64,000 nucleotides of DNA from UBA1952 sp965200035 (GCA_965200035.1 OZ241334.1:248001-312000); one strand, 5' to 3'; shown: positions 26,416-35,732, numbered from the stretch's first letter. Notes: a model not told the origin generated them from the letters alone. A program made the numbers and translations.

Positions 26416-27528
26416 ATGAATGCTGATCGTCCTTATCTGCCTGCGCTTACCGGGCTGCGTGCATTGATGGCGTGGGATGTATTTCTCTTTCATTTTTCGG
26501 ATGCGCCGGATGCACCTCGGTGGTGGATTGCCTTCACGGAGGGCGGCGGAGAAATGGGCGTATCGCTTTTCTTTGTATTGAGCGGCTTCCTGCTGGCGCA
26601 CCGTTATGCACAAAAGGTAGAGCTGACTAGCCAATGGATACGCAATTATCTGTTCCGAAGATTTGCCCGTATCTATCCGTTATTCTTCACAATATCTGCT
26701 TTAAGCTATCTGGTAGTATGGCTGTTGAAGCCCGATTTTGTATTTAATCATACAAGCACGCTGCTGCATTTTACGCTGCTGAAAGGCTTCTTTCCCAATC
26801 ATATTTTTTATTTCATTTCTACTACCTGGTCGCTTACTGTAGAAGAAATTTTTTACCTGCTTGCACCCCTTATTTTTCTGCTGTTGCCGAAGATAAAATT
26901 GGGTTTTCAGTGTTTGATATTAATGCTGGTTGGACTGGTAACAGTTTTTCTGTATGAGCCTTCTGTGTTATCTGATTACAGCCATGCAGCCAGCTTTGTG
27001 CTCTACTGGACTTTCTGGGGGCGTGCTTTTCAGTTCTCTTGCGGCATATTTCTGGCATTATGGCTCAGCAGGCATCCGGTAAAAACGCGCAATCACTGGA
27101 TAACGACACTATTGGGAATTATTGCTGTGGTGGCTGCGCAGATGATTTATAAAGCGCTGCACCCAATCCATTTATTAGGTTCAGAAGATCTAATGGTTAT
27201 TCTGTACAATGATTTTATAGCTCCATTGGCCATTGCTTTTTTCTTCTACGCCATCATCCGTGAGCGCTCCTTATTCAGCAGATTGATGGAAGGTCGCTTG
27301 TTTCAGCTCTTGGGCAAAAGCTCGTTCGCATTTTACCTGTTGCATCTGAGCCCGTTGGTAATGGTCTTTTACCGTCAGCACCGCCAACCGGCCTTGATCA
27401 TGTTTATAGCTGTTCAGCTTTTGTCTATTCTATTCTATCGTTGCATTGAGCATCCATTGCATGACACACTTATCCGCTGGAAAAACCAAAACAAAATGCG
27501 CGCTTCCGCCAAGTCACAAGTCAACTGA
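26416..27528 (+). CDS. Acyltransferase 3 family membrane protein (OafA-like)
   Basis: A 370-residue integral membrane O-acyltransferase with about ten hydrophobic helices. The N-terminus reads YLPALTGLRALMAWDVFLFHF, containing the family's conserved Arg and His, followed by SLFFVLSGFLLAHRY and later TTWSLTVEEIFYLLAP. Such enzymes acetylate or acylate sugars of O-antigens, exopolysaccharides or other envelope glycans. The start is the ATG at 26416; an in-frame TTG at 26389 sits on a CACCTTTG word that may be its -7 element. The substrate cannot be told from the neighbours. Confidence 0.92.
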   Translation: MNADRPYLPALTGLRALMAWDVFLFHFSDAPDAPRWWIAFTEGGGEMGVSLFFVLSGFLLAHRYAQKVELTSQWIRNYLFRRFARIYPLFFTISALSYLVVWLLKPDFVFNHTSTLLHFTLLKGFFPNHIFYFISTTWSLTVEEIFYLLAPLIFLLLPKIKLGFQCLILMLVGLVTVFLYEPSVLSDYSHAASFVLYWTFWGRAFQFSCGIFLALWLSRHPVKTRNHWITTLLGIIAVVAAQMIYKALHPIHLLGSEDLMVILYNDFIAPLAIAFFFYAIIRERSLFSRLMEGRLFQLLGKSSFAFYLLHLSPLVMVFYRQHRQPALIMFIAVQLLSILFYRCIEHPLHDTLIRWKNQNKMRASAKSQVN

Positions 27529-27532
27529 ATGA

Positions 27533-28606
27533 TCAGAACAACGGCAGCTGACCGCTTTTGATTCGTCGAAAATCTTTGGTGTTGTATTCCATCTTGGTTT
27601 CATTGAGGCCATATTTTTTGCAATAGAGCGCAAACTGCTGACGGATCATTTCTGCAAATTTACCATCGCCCATCATGCGCGTGCCCCAGCGGCTGTCATT
27701 TACATGCCCTTCATGGCAGGCAGCTATCTGGTTCCATACTTTATCTGCACGGTCGGGGTAAGCCTTATACAGCCAATCCTGAAAGATCGGACCAATTGCG
27801 CCATTCAAACGCACTACCGTATAGCCCGCCCATTTGGCGCCCGCCTCCGAGGCGGCCTTGATTACATCGTGTATATGATTATCGTTCAGTCCCGGGATGA
27901 TCGGCGCATTCATAATGCCTGTTGGCACGCCGGCTTTGCTCATCGTCTCTACCACTTTTAGCCGGGAGCGGTAAGAAGCAGTGCGCGGCTCCAGCTTCAG
28001 TCGCAGATTTTCGTCCAGTGAGGTAATAGAGCTCCATACCCTTACCAGATTGAATTTATTCAGCTCCTGAATAATGTCCAGATCGCGCAGCACCAGCGCA
28101 TTCTTGCTCAGTATCCCAACCGGATTGCGGTACTCCAGACATACCTCCAATAGCTGACGCGTAATGCGCATCTTGCGCTCGATGGGCTGATAGCAATCTG
28201 TATTTCCCGAAAGCGAAATAGTAGCCGGCACCCAGTTTTTATTCTCAAAAAATTTACGCAGCAGATTCGGCGCATTTTTCTTCACCACGATGCGGCTTTC
28301 AAAATCCACACCGGCGCTGTAGCCCCAGTATTCATGTGAGTTCCGCGCATAGCAGTAAATGCAACCATGCTCACACCCTTGATAGGGATTGGCGCTGTAA
28401 GCCATGCCCACATCCGGACTGGTAACTTTATTGACCAAGGTTTTGCTTTCGTCGAAAATGTACTCGGTCTTGCGCGGCGCTACCTCCCAGTCATCAATAG
28501 CTTCGGCATGCATCTGCACATATTCACCCTGCAGAAACTTATTTTTCGGATTGAACTGCGCTCCCCTGCCCTTTTCAAAGCGCTCATTCGGCTGCTGATT
28601 AATCAT
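27533..28606 (-). CDS. PA0069-family (SPL-like) radical SAM protein
   Basis: A 357-residue radical SAM enzyme. The cluster cysteines are Cys78, Cys82 and Cys85 in YQGCEHGCIYCYAR, with ISLSGNTDCYQPIE and LSKNALVLRDL typical of the spore photoproduct lyase-related family often annotated PA0069. The ATG at 28606 is preferred over an upstream start at 28651. Members are common outside spore formers, and their substrate is unknown. The neighbour upstream on the same strand is a Y-family polymerase, so a DNA-repair link is possible. It ends 4 bases from the convergent acyltransferase gene. Confidence 0.9.
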   Translation of the reverse strand: MINQQPNERFEKGRGAQFNPKNKFLQGEYVQMHAEAIDDWEVAPRKTEYIFDESKTLVNKVTSPDVGMAYSANPYQGCEHGCIYCYARNSHEYWGYSAGVDFESRIVVKKNAPNLLRKFFENKNWVPATISLSGNTDCYQPIERKMRITRQLLEVCLEYRNPVGILSKNALVLRDLDIIQELNKFNLVRVWSSITSLDENLRLKLEPRTASYRSRLKVVETMSKAGVPTGIMNAPIIPGLNDNHIHDVIKAASEAGAKWAGYTVVRLNGAIGPIFQDWLYKAYPDRADKVWNQIAACHEGHVNDSRWGTRMMGDGKFAEMIRQQFALYCKKYGLNETKMEYNTKDFRRIKSGQLPLF

Positions 28607-28719
28607 AAGTCTTGATTTGTGATGTGCGATTTGCAGATTTGCGATTACCAATCATCCCGCAGTCATTCCGCATCCTGCACCTTTTAATTTTTTACTTGTT
28701 CATTTTTAATTCCTAGTTC

Positions 28720-30033
28720 CTACTCATCTGTATCTTCCAGTAAAAACTTATTGACCTCGCCATATCCTTCATACAGGTCTTTTACCGATCCAAAGCCGAT
28801 TGCATCTTTCATGCGGCTTTTCTCAATCATTTCAGATGCTTTGCGCACTGAGTATTTGCCCCACTCGTCTTTGATGCCATACATGATCTTGCGCAGCTTG
28901 TCGTGCTTCATACGGTCGTCAAACAGGCTGTATTGAAGCTCATCTTCCCGGATAAAATCCATCACCGAAATTCCCATCTGCTTGATGCCGGAATTGATCA
29001 GCGGGCCACAGCTGCGGGAAGCCTCATATTCCTCAATTTTCTTCATCAGATGGCTGCGCAGCTCCATCGCATCCTGCAACGGATCAGTAAACCGAATGCT
29101 CACATCCCAGCCGGTCAGGTTGATGTAACGAAAAAAAAGGGAAGCATGACGGCAGAATACGCCTGCCTTCACCAGCCGCTGCTCCAGCTTGGTACAAAGA
29201 GATACGAGCAATGCTTCCAGCTTTTCTGCGTTACGTAGCTCAGGGGATGTAGTGCGTGTAGCGCTCATGCTCCGGTAGTCGCTCATCTGAAAATCCACTT
29301 CGCCGAAGTTGAGCCGGCAGTACCAATAGTAGCCGGCAATACCGCCAAAAGCCTTCCGCAGCAAACCCGGAGAAGTATGGCGCATCTCCAGCGGATTTTT
29401 AATGCCGATCATCTGCAGCCTGCGCTCATTGCGCGAGGCGATGCCGGGCAGGTCACGCAGTTGCAGGGATGCCAGATGACCATCCAGATTTTCGGGAGTG
29501 ATCTGCACAAGGCCATTCGGCTTTTCCAGATCGGTAGCCAACTTGGCGAGAAAAGTATTGGGCGCGATGCCGATAGAGCAGGTGATAAATTCGCCGACAA
29601 ACTTTCTTAAATCTGCCTTGATCTGCTTTCCGAGCGCGATCATATCTTTATACACCAGCTTATAGGAAGTGAGGTTCATCGCCGCTTCATCAATACTTTT
29701 GGGCAGCACATCATTGCAATAGCGCTGCAACACCTGCATGATTTTGATATGGACTTTCCGGTACAGCACGGGCCTCGCCTCCACTGCAATGATCTGCGGG
29801 CAGAATTGCCGGATCTCTGTCAGGCGCATTCCGGTACGCACACCCAGCTTTTTTGCTTCTACAGAAGGAGCGATCACTACTGCATAGTTCTTATTACCGG
29901 CACAGACACCAATGGGCTTTCCCCGCAGTTCCTTCCGCTCCTGCTGTTCACAGGAGGCGAAAAAGCTGTTCATATCCACATACATGACCACGTTGTCCGG
30001 ACATAACGCGACTGAATTTGCAGAGAGTTTCAT
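28720..30033 (-). CDS. Y-family DNA polymerase (translesion)
   Basis: A 437-residue Y-family polymerase. Metal-binding residues are intact: Asp20 in YVDMNSFFAS and Asp115-Glu116 in KSIDEAAMNL. The palm and fingers (VVIAPSVEAKKLGVRTGM), thumb with a helix-hairpin-helix (LRDLPGIASRNERRLQMIG) and little-finger region follow. It resembles UmuC more than DinB. The start is the ATG at 30033 (an upstream TTG adds two residues). No umuD or imuA is adjacent. It would bypass DNA lesions. A DnaA-box-like sequence lies 76 bases upstream. Confidence 0.92.
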   Translation of the reverse strand: MKLSANSVALCPDNVVMYVDMNSFFASCEQQERKELRGKPIGVCAGNKNYAVVIAPSVEAKKLGVRTGMRLTEIRQFCPQIIAVEARPVLYRKVHIKIMQVLQRYCNDVLPKSIDEAAMNLTSYKLVYKDMIALGKQIKADLRKFVGEFITCSIGIAPNTFLAKLATDLEKPNGLVQITPENLDGHLASLQLRDLPGIASRNERRLQMIGIKNPLEMRHTSPGLLRKAFGGIAGYYWYCRLNFGEVDFQMSDYRSMSATRTTSPELRNAEKLEALLVSLCTKLEQRLVKAGVFCRHASLFFRYINLTGWDVSIRFTDPLQDAMELRSHLMKKIEEYEASRSCGPLINSGIKQMGISVMDFIREDELQYSLFDDRMKHDKLRKIMYGIKDEWGKYSVRKASEMIEKSRMKDAIGFGSVKDLYEGYGEVNKFLLEDTDE

Positions 30034-30108
30034 AAGCAAAATGTTATTTTAAACAACAATTCATTGACATCAATAATAGCTAAATAAAAATCTTATTGAT
30101 TGCTTTTT

Positions 30109-30117
30109 TTATCCACA
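30109..30117 (+). other. DnaA-box-like sequence
   Basis: TTATCCACA is a perfect match to the strong DnaA box. It lies between the divergent polymerase and amine-oxidase genes. A single box is expected by chance a few times per genome, so binding is uncertain. Confidence 0.3.
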
Positions 30118-30225
30118 CTGTTTAAAAAAGATTTTTCAGCCTGGTAATTAAGTGAATCATAATGGGCTGTGGCACGCTATCTGTAAGGGTTTATGTACTT
30201 TGATTCCAATTAAGCTATCCGGAAA

Positions 30226-31512
30226 ATGAACATAATTATCATAGGCGCAGGCGCTGCAGGACTGATGGCTGCCCGCCTGCTCAGCGCTAAAGGACACCAA
30301 GTAACGGTGCTCGAAGCACAGGAACGCATCGGTGGACGTATTCATACAGTGCATAATGGAGGCTTTGCCAAACCAGTAGATCTCGGAGCAGAATTTGTAC
30401 ACGGCAATCTTCCGGTGACGCTGACATTGCTCAGGGAAGCCGGCATCCCTTATCATCCTATGGAAGGCGAGATGTGGCATTTCCGCGAAGGGAGCTTTTA
30501 TCAGGATGATGCCAACGCCGCCCATTGGGAATTACTGATGCAGCGGCTGAATGCGCTGGAAGAAGACATCCCAATCAAATCTTTTCTGGAAAAGGAATTT
30601 CCCGGCGCGCAATACCGCGATCTTCAGGATGAGGCGGAACGCTATGTACAGGGGCTGGATGCGGCCAATCCGGAAGACGCAAGCGCCTTTGGCCTGCGTG
30701 AAGAATGGAATGCTGAGGATGAAGATCAATACACGATCGAAGGCGGCTATGGAAGGCTCATTCGATATCTGGAAGATCAGTGCATCGCACATGGCACAAA
30801 GATTCACTTGAACAATCCGGTAAAAGAAATCGAATGGTTGCCGGGAAAGGTGCGTGTACGCACCGTTTCAGGAAATGAATACGAAAGCAATCAGCTCTTG
30901 GTGACGGTACCCATTGGCGTGCTTCAGGCGGCGGCCGGTGCGGAAGGAACGATCCGGTTTTCACCATCCATCCCGGATTATATGAATGCCGCTAAAGAGG
31001 TCGGCGCCGGCAATGCGCTGAAAATACTGCTTCAGTTCCGCGAGCCTTTCTGGCAATCAGCCAATGGGCAGGACCTGAGCAAGCTCAGCTTCCTGCTGAC
31101 TACAGCAATCATACCTACCTGGTGGACATCTTACCCGCAAAAGAACAGTGTGCTCACCGGCTGGCTCGGCGGACCAAAAGCGTATGGCATGAAAGATCTG
31201 CCGCCGGAAGAAATCAGGGATAAAGCTTTGCAATCGCTCAGCGAAATATTCAGCATTCCGGAAAGCGAGCTCTCAAATAAGCTGGATGACTGGCGCATTG
31301 AAATGTGGCCTGCAGGCCCCTATTCACGAGGTTCTTACTCTTATAATAAAGTGAATACTCCTGCTGCTTTAAAATTGTTGAACACTCCATTGCAGAATAC
31401 GATCTGCTTCGCCGGAGAGGCCCTGTATCACGGACCGGCAATAGGAACGGTGGAAGCGGCATTAAGCAGCGCCAAAGATGCGGCCGAAAGAATGCTGCAG
31501 CAGACTAATTGA
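30226..31512 (+). CDS. Flavin-dependent amine oxidase family protein
   Basis: A 428-residue FAD enzyme. The dinucleotide fold is at the start (IIIGAGAAGLMAARLL, Gly7-Gly12), then LEAQERIGGRI, DLGAEFVHG, and late WPAGPYSRGSYSY and CFAGEALYHGPAIGTVEAAL, which contact the flavin. It matches the monoamine oxidase / polyamine oxidase-like group and looks cytoplasmic. The substrate is unknown. Its last 8 bases overlap the end of the convergent barrel gene. Confidence 0.92.
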   Translation: MNIIIIGAGAAGLMAARLLSAKGHQVTVLEAQERIGGRIHTVHNGGFAKPVDLGAEFVHGNLPVTLTLLREAGIPYHPMEGEMWHFREGSFYQDDANAAHWELLMQRLNALEEDIPIKSFLEKEFPGAQYRDLQDEAERYVQGLDAANPEDASAFGLREEWNAEDEDQYTIEGGYGRLIRYLEDQCIAHGTKIHLNNPVKEIEWLPGKVRVRTVSGNEYESNQLLVTVPIGVLQAAAGAEGTIRFSPSIPDYMNAAKEVGAGNALKILLQFREPFWQSANGQDLSKLSFLLTTAIIPTWWTSYPQKNSVLTGWLGGPKAYGMKDLPPEEIRDKALQSLSEIFSIPESELSNKLDDWRIEMWPAGPYSRGSYSYNKVNTPAALKLLNTPLQNTICFAGEALYHGPAIGTVEAALSSAKDAAERMLQQTN

Positions 31513-32182
31513 ACAGATACATCACCCGCACTGTCCACATATTGGTGAACTGCTCAGAGCGGCCGGAATATTCAGGCACCTGATATTGCTTATCACGTAT
31601 GGAACGCAGGGAATATTGAAAGCGTGCGTTGAGATAGATATTTTTCCAGCAATGCAGGTTGCCGCCAACAATGAAGTTGTAATCCATCTTACGGAATGGG
31701 TATTGCTCAAAATCCGGTTTTACTCCGGCAGTCTGCTCACCGTTTTCTGTGGAGTTGATAAGCCGTGCTATCGAAAAACCTGCACCAATATTGCTTTTGC
31801 GCCGGTCAAAATAATTGAGCATGAGTGGTACTTCTGCATAGTTGAGGTTAATGTTGTACTTGGTGATCACAAAAGAATTGTTGGCAGATGCCTGTGGCTT
31901 ATGCGCCCGGCTGCCTTTCTGTGAAAACAATATCTCGATGCTGCCGGCAAGGTGTGGTGCAAGGTTAACATACATAATAGCGCCGACGTTAAGCCCTACC
32001 TTGTGATAGCCCGCAAAACGGTCGCCATCCACCTGCGTAAAGTTAGCGCCGGCTATAAGACCTCCGATAAAAGTTCTGGGTACTTCTTCATAATAAGAGG
32101 AGGGATTTTGTGCGCCTGCCGTTTGGGCAGTCATTAATACCAGGCTAAGAGCAAGTGCCGCGAAATAGCTAATTTTAGACAT
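31505..32182 (-). CDS. PorT-like outer-membrane beta-barrel protein
   Basis: A 225-residue protein. The ATG at 32182 begins a signal peptide (MSKISYFAALALSLVLM, cleavage near AGAQ). The mature part opens FIGGLIAGANFTQVDGD and continues with barrel strands (LNVGAIMYVNLAPHL, EVPLMLNYF), ending RVMYLFN, as in the PorT family (OMP_b-brl_2). A longer frame to 32506 runs antisense through the next gene and is rejected. In some Bacteroidota PorT-like proteins serve the T9SS, but this family is large and the role here is unknown. Confidence 0.85.
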   Translation of the reverse strand: MSKISYFAALALSLVLMTAQTAGAQNPSSYYEEVPRTFIGGLIAGANFTQVDGDRFAGYHKVGLNVGAIMYVNLAPHLAGSIEILFSQKGSRAHKPQASANNSFVITKYNINLNYAEVPLMLNYFDRRKSNIGAGFSIARLINSTENGEQTAGVKPDFEQYPFRKMDYNFIVGGNLHCWKNIYLNARFQYSLRSIRDKQYQVPEYSGRSEQFTNMWTVRVMYLFN

Positions 32183-32200
32183 CCGAATCAGTAAAAAATA

Positions 32201-32509
32201 ATGTTCAAATATACGCCAAACACCCTCAAAAAACTGGAGCAGCTCTTTGAGGAGGCCCGTTATATCATCCGTTATGAGAAGGGAAATTTCAACTCCGGCT
32301 ACTGCATTCTCGAAGCACGCCGCGTAGTAGTCATCAACCGCTTTCTCAATGTGGAAAGCCGCATCAATGCCCTGATTGAAATCCTCCCATCCATAGTAGT
32401 GATACCCGAAGAGTTGAGCGGCGAAATGCTGAAATGGTACAATCAGCTCAACTCCAAACAGGCCAGCGGACAGGAAAACGACCCCATACAAACGGAAGCA
32501 GAGCACTGA
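32201..32509 (+). CDS. Small conserved-looking protein, unknown function
   Basis: A 102-residue cytoplasmic protein that I recognise only as a type seen across Bacteroidota. It opens MFKYTPNTLKKLEQLFEEARY, has a central strand pair (GYCILEARRVVVINRFL) and a helix, and ends with a polar, disordered-looking tail (NSKQASGQENDPIQTEAEH). It is divergent from the barrel gene with 18 bases between the starts, so the two share a promoter region. The downstream hydrolase gene starts 81 bases later. Confidence 0.72.
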   Translation: MFKYTPNTLKKLEQLFEEARYIIRYEKGNFNSGYCILEARRVVVINRFLNVESRINALIEILPSIVVIPEELSGEMLKWYNQLNSKQASGQENDPIQTEAEH

Positions 32510-32590
32510 TTATTATTACGGCATCGTTAATTCAAAGAAAGCGCTGCTTCCCGGAATTATTTTACAGTATTCAGCATCAATCTTTACCCA

Positions 32591-33358
32591 TTGCAAGTTA
32601 CATTTCTCGGCACCGGCACATCACAAGGCGTACCATTTATCGGCTGCGATTGCGCCGTATGCACTTCTCCCATGCCAAAAGATAAGCGCCTGCGCACTTC
32701 GGTATTCGTAGAAACGCCACAAGCCAATATTGTGATTGATAGTGGTCCCGATTTCCGATACCAGATGCTCCGCGCCGGTGTGCGCAAGCTGGATGCGATC
32801 ATTTTTACCCACGGCCATAAAGACCATATTGCAGGTCTGGATGATGTACGCGCGTACAATTATCATCAGAATAAGCCTATGGAGGTCTATGGTAATGAAA
32901 GCACCCTGGCAGCGCTCAGGCGCGAATTTGCCTATGTATTTGATAACAAAACCTATCCGGGCATTCCGCAGATCAATCTGCACGAGCTGAATGGCGCGCC
33001 ATTTGAAATAAATGGTCTGAAGATTATCCCGATCAGGGTATTGCACTACAAGCTGGAAGTGCTTGGCTTCCGCATTGGTCCGTTCACATATATCACGGAT
33101 GCCAATTACATAGCGCCGGAAGAGCTGGAGAAATGCAAAGGCACGCATACACTGGTGCTCAATGCGCTCCGCCACGAAACCCATATCTCCCATTTCACGC
33201 TCAAAGAAGCAATAGACACTTCCAATGAGATAGGCGTGCAGGAAACATACTTTACGCATATCAGCCACCAGCTTGGCCTGCATGACGATATAGACCGGCA
33301 TTTACCAACTGGTATGCACTTGGCTTACGACGGTCTTAAGCTGCACTTTCCCGACTGA
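32591..33358 (+). CDS. MBL-fold metal hydrolase (PhnP-like)
   Basis: A 255-residue metallo-beta-lactamase-fold hydrolase. It starts at TTG, because the conserved beginning QVTFLGTGTSQGVP follows directly and no ATG is in frame nearby. The three cysteines Cys19, Cys21 and Cys24 in GCDCAVC make a second zinc site as in PhnP, and the main site motif is FTHGHKDHIAGLDD. PhnP is a cyclic ribose phosphodiesterase. Here there are no phn genes around, so the substrate is open. Confidence 0.9.
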   Translation: MQVTFLGTGTSQGVPFIGCDCAVCTSPMPKDKRLRTSVFVETPQANIVIDSGPDFRYQMLRAGVRKLDAIIFTHGHKDHIAGLDDVRAYNYHQNKPMEVYGNESTLAALRREFAYVFDNKTYPGIPQINLHELNGAPFEINGLKIIPIRVLHYKLEVLGFRIGPFTYITDANYIAPEELEKCKGTHTLVLNALRHETHISHFTLKEAIDTSNEIGVQETYFTHISHQLGLHDDIDRHLPTGMHLAYDGLKLHFPD

Positions 33359-33414
33359 TATTCATCTGCGCATTAAACCTTTGCAGTGAAAATAAGGTCT
33401 GTATAAACTTTAAC

Positions 33415-33445
33415 TTGTTCCACTAATACTTACATCCTATCTTCA
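33415..33445 (+). promoter_or_regulatory. Probable promoter of the thioredoxin-like gene
   Basis: TTG (33415-33417), 20 bases, then TATCTTCA (33438-33445, 6 of 8 matches to TAnnTTTG). It lies 7 bases before the ATG at 33453. Confidence 0.35.
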
Positions 33446-33452
33446 ATTTTGT

Positions 33453-33980
33453 ATGATGAAGAAATTTGCCGCCATAATGGCGTTGTCACTGAGCACTTTG
33501 ACTGCGGTTCATGCTCAGGAAAATGAGAAAATGCAGATCGGCCAGAAAGCCCCTGAGCTCGTTTATTCTTCGCCGGAAGGCAAACAGATCAAGCTGTCGG
33601 AAGTTTCCAAAGGCCGCGTAGTGCTGCTTGATTTCTGGGCTTCGTGGTGTGGTCCGTGCCGGCGCTCCAGTCCATCGTTGGTGGCTCTTTATGAAAAATA
33701 TAAGGACAAGAAGTTCAAGGGCGCCAAGAATGGCTTTACCATCGTAAGCGTTTCGTTAGATCAGAACAAAGAAGCATGGGCTAAAGCCATTGCTGACGAT
33801 CACTATACCTGGCCTAATCACATGAGCGATCTGGGTGCGTGGCAGTCTAAAGCAGCAGAGATTTATGGTGTCCAGTTCATCCCGCAGGCATTCCTGATAT
33901 CTTCGGATGGTAAGATCATCGGTAAGTATATGCTCGCAGACCAAGCTGATGGCGATATCGCAAAGCTGGTAAAAGAATAA
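33453..33980 (+). CDS. Exported thioredoxin-like (TlpA family) protein
   Basis: A 175-residue periplasmic thiol-disulfide protein. The signal peptide is MMKKFAAIMALSLSTLTAVHA, cut before Gln22. The TlpA/AhpC-TSA-like fold shows KAPELVYSSPEGKQIKLSEV, the active site WASWCGPC with Cys66 and Cys69, and VQFIPQAFLI with the cis-proline. It probably reduces or isomerises disulfides in secreted proteins or haem partners. The start may be either of two neighbouring ATGs. Confidence 0.9.
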   Translation: MMKKFAAIMALSLSTLTAVHAQENEKMQIGQKAPELVYSSPEGKQIKLSEVSKGRVVLLDFWASWCGPCRRSSPSLVALYEKYKDKKFKGAKNGFTIVSVSLDQNKEAWAKAIADDHYTWPNHMSDLGAWQSKAAEIYGVQFIPQAFLISSDGKIIGKYMLADQADGDIAKLVKE

Positions 33981-34017
33981 TCCTGTTCCCGAAGACGGTA
34001 TTGATTTTCTTCTACAG

Positions 34018-34051
34018 TTTGCATTTTGCATTTTAAATTTAATTACCTTTG
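34018..34051 (+). promoter_or_regulatory. Promoter of the L31 gene
   Basis: TACCTTTG (34044-34051) is a full -7 match. TTTG words at 34018-34021 and 34025-34028 bracket the ideal -33 position. The AT-rich run between is made of TGCATTTT repeats. The leader to the ATG is about 50 bases. Confidence 0.6.
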
Positions 34052-34105
34052 CAATCCTAAAATAATGTTGCATGGCAAAATCCATGCGCGCTAAATAAAA
34101 TAAAA

Positions 34106-34405
34106 ATGAAAAAAGGCATTCATCCTGAAAATTATCGTCTGGTTGTGTTCAAAGACATGTCCAACGATTATTCATTTCTTTCCCGCTCTACTGTAGCTAC
34201 CCGTGAAACTATCAAATGGGAAGACGGTAACGATTATCCGCTGGTGAAAATGGAAATCTCTCACATGTCCCACCCGTTCTATACCGGTAAGAGCATGTTC
34301 GTAGATACTGCAGGCCGTATTGAGAAGTTCAAGAACCGCTACGCCAAGAAGGCTACGCCTACGCCTGCTCCTGCTGCAAAGACAGAAGAACCAAAAGGCG
34401 AGTAA
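34106..34405 (+). CDS. rpmE2: 50S ribosomal protein L31, type B
   Basis: A 99-residue L31 without the zinc-binding cysteines, so of the C-minus (type B) form. It begins MKKGIHPENYRLVVFKDMSN and has SHPFYTGKSMFVDTAGRIEKF near residue 58-78, both family signatures. The Ala/Pro/Lys/Glu-rich tail after residue 82 is longer than in many homologues. It is a large-subunit protein at the subunit bridge. A full -7 element precedes it and a strong terminator follows, so it is a one-gene unit. Confidence 0.94.
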   Translation: MKKGIHPENYRLVVFKDMSNDYSFLSRSTVATRETIKWEDGNDYPLVKMEISHMSHPFYTGKSMFVDTAGRIEKFKNRYAKKATPTPAPAAKTEEPKGE

Positions 34406-34441
34406 TTATCTGTTATATATTAATGGCTTGCAAGCCGCAAC

Positions 34442-34473
34442 AAAAATCCCGACTTTTGCCGGGATTTTTTTAT
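34442..34473 (+). terminator. Rho-independent terminator after L31
   Basis: AAAAATCCCG and CGGGATTTTTTT arms around an 8-base loop. It lies 37 bases after the L31 stop and just before the next gene's start at 34479. Confidence 0.88.
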
Positions 34474-34478
34474 TGTCT

Positions 34479-35702
34479 ATGAATTATATTCTCTTTGACG
34501 ATGAGGCCCGGCATCCGCTGCTGCCTTTTACACATACCCGACCGATAGCTGATATCCGCTGCGGCATTCTTACCATGCGCGAGCGCTGGGAAATATTGCT
34601 TGGCCAGCCCACTGGCACGCTGACTTCAAAATTCCTCAGAGCGCTCTACCCGCTCGTAACGGCAGATGAAAATTTATGGATCAGCGGTGCATTGGTTGGC
34701 ACCAAAGATTTAGCGACTGTTATCCTTGCCCTACCGGCAGAAAGCGTGCTTAAAGGAAATGATGAAGTGCTGGCGATACGCTCATCCAAAACGGTGGCAG
34801 CCATCAGAGCATTGAAGCCCGGTGAACCCGGACTTAACGAGATCGCTTATGAACAACCCTACCTGAAGCTGCGCCAGAAATGGGACATTTTTTCGTTGAA
34901 CGAACAAGTTATAAAAATCGATTTTGAGCTGCTGACCACTGGTCGAAAAAGTGCTGTACTGCCAAGCTATGTAACTGCTGCTGGCAAGGAAAATATTTTT
35001 GTGGAAGAAAGTGCGGTTATCCAACCTGGAATAGTGATTAATGCTACTTCTGGACCGGTTTATATTGGTAAAGATGCAGAGATTATGGAAGGCTGCCTGG
35101 TGCGCGGTCCATTGGCGATATGTGTAGGCGCAGTGCTGAAAATGGGCGCGAAAATCTATGGCGGTACAACCATTGGCCCGGGCTGTAAAGTAGGCGGTGA
35201 GGTGAGCAATACTGTGTTCTTTGCCAACAGCAATAAAGGACATGATGGGTTTGTGGGCAATGCAGTGATCGGCGAATGGTGCAATCTGGGTGCAGATACC
35301 AATTCCTCCAACCTGAAAAACAATTATGACACAGTAAAAATATGGGATGAATACAGCGCTAAAAGCATCAGCACAGGCCTTACTTTCTGTGGATTACTCA
35401 TGGGCGATCATTCCAAATGCGGCATCAATACTATGTTCAACACCGGCACTGTGGTTGGTGTTTCCTGCAATATTTACGGGGGCAATTTTCCCGAGAAATT
35501 CATTCCTTCTTATTCCTGGGGCGGCAGCGAAGGTAGTGTGACGTACAATTTCAACCGTGCTATGGATACCGCCAGGCGGATGATGGCCCGCCGTCATATA
35601 GAGCTAAGCCCGGAAGCAGAAAGCGTTTATCGCCATATCTTCGACATTACTCAGGAGCAGCGCGATTTCATGTATGGCCGCCCGCACTCACCCAATAATT
35701 AA
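34479..35702 (+). CDS. GlmU-like sugar nucleotidyltransferase family protein
   Basis: A 407-residue protein with two parts. The N-terminus (MNYILFDDEARHPLLPFTHTRPI) is the form seen in Bacteroidota GlmU-like proteins and lacks the classic GTRM loop of nucleotidyltransferases. After about residue 190 a left-handed beta-helix of hexapeptide repeats follows (VIQPGIVINA, VYIGKDAEIMEG, KIYGGTTIGPGCKVGGEV), ending in a family tail with SAKSISTGLTFCGLLMGDHSKCGINT. The start is the ATG at 34479; the longer frame overlaps L31. It may be an acyl- or nucleotidyl-sugar enzyme for cell-envelope precursors, but activity is not proven for this group. tpiA follows 30 bases on. Confidence 0.88.
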   Translation: MNYILFDDEARHPLLPFTHTRPIADIRCGILTMRERWEILLGQPTGTLTSKFLRALYPLVTADENLWISGALVGTKDLATVILALPAESVLKGNDEVLAIRSSKTVAAIRALKPGEPGLNEIAYEQPYLKLRQKWDIFSLNEQVIKIDFELLTTGRKSAVLPSYVTAAGKENIFVEESAVIQPGIVINATSGPVYIGKDAEIMEGCLVRGPLAICVGAVLKMGAKIYGGTTIGPGCKVGGEVSNTVFFANSNKGHDGFVGNAVIGEWCNLGADTNSSNLKNNYDTVKIWDEYSAKSISTGLTFCGLLMGDHSKCGINTMFNTGTVVGVSCNIYGGNFPEKFIPSYSWGGSEGSVTYNFNRAMDTARRMMARRHIELSPEAESVYRHIFDITQEQRDFMYGRPHSPNN

Positions 35703-35732
35703 TCCTATTCGATCACACTCCACATAAAATTT

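Noticed and set aside
32183..32506. N-terminal extension of the PorT-like barrel gene.
   Set aside because: It runs antisense through the 102-residue gene; the signal peptide at 32182 marks the real start.
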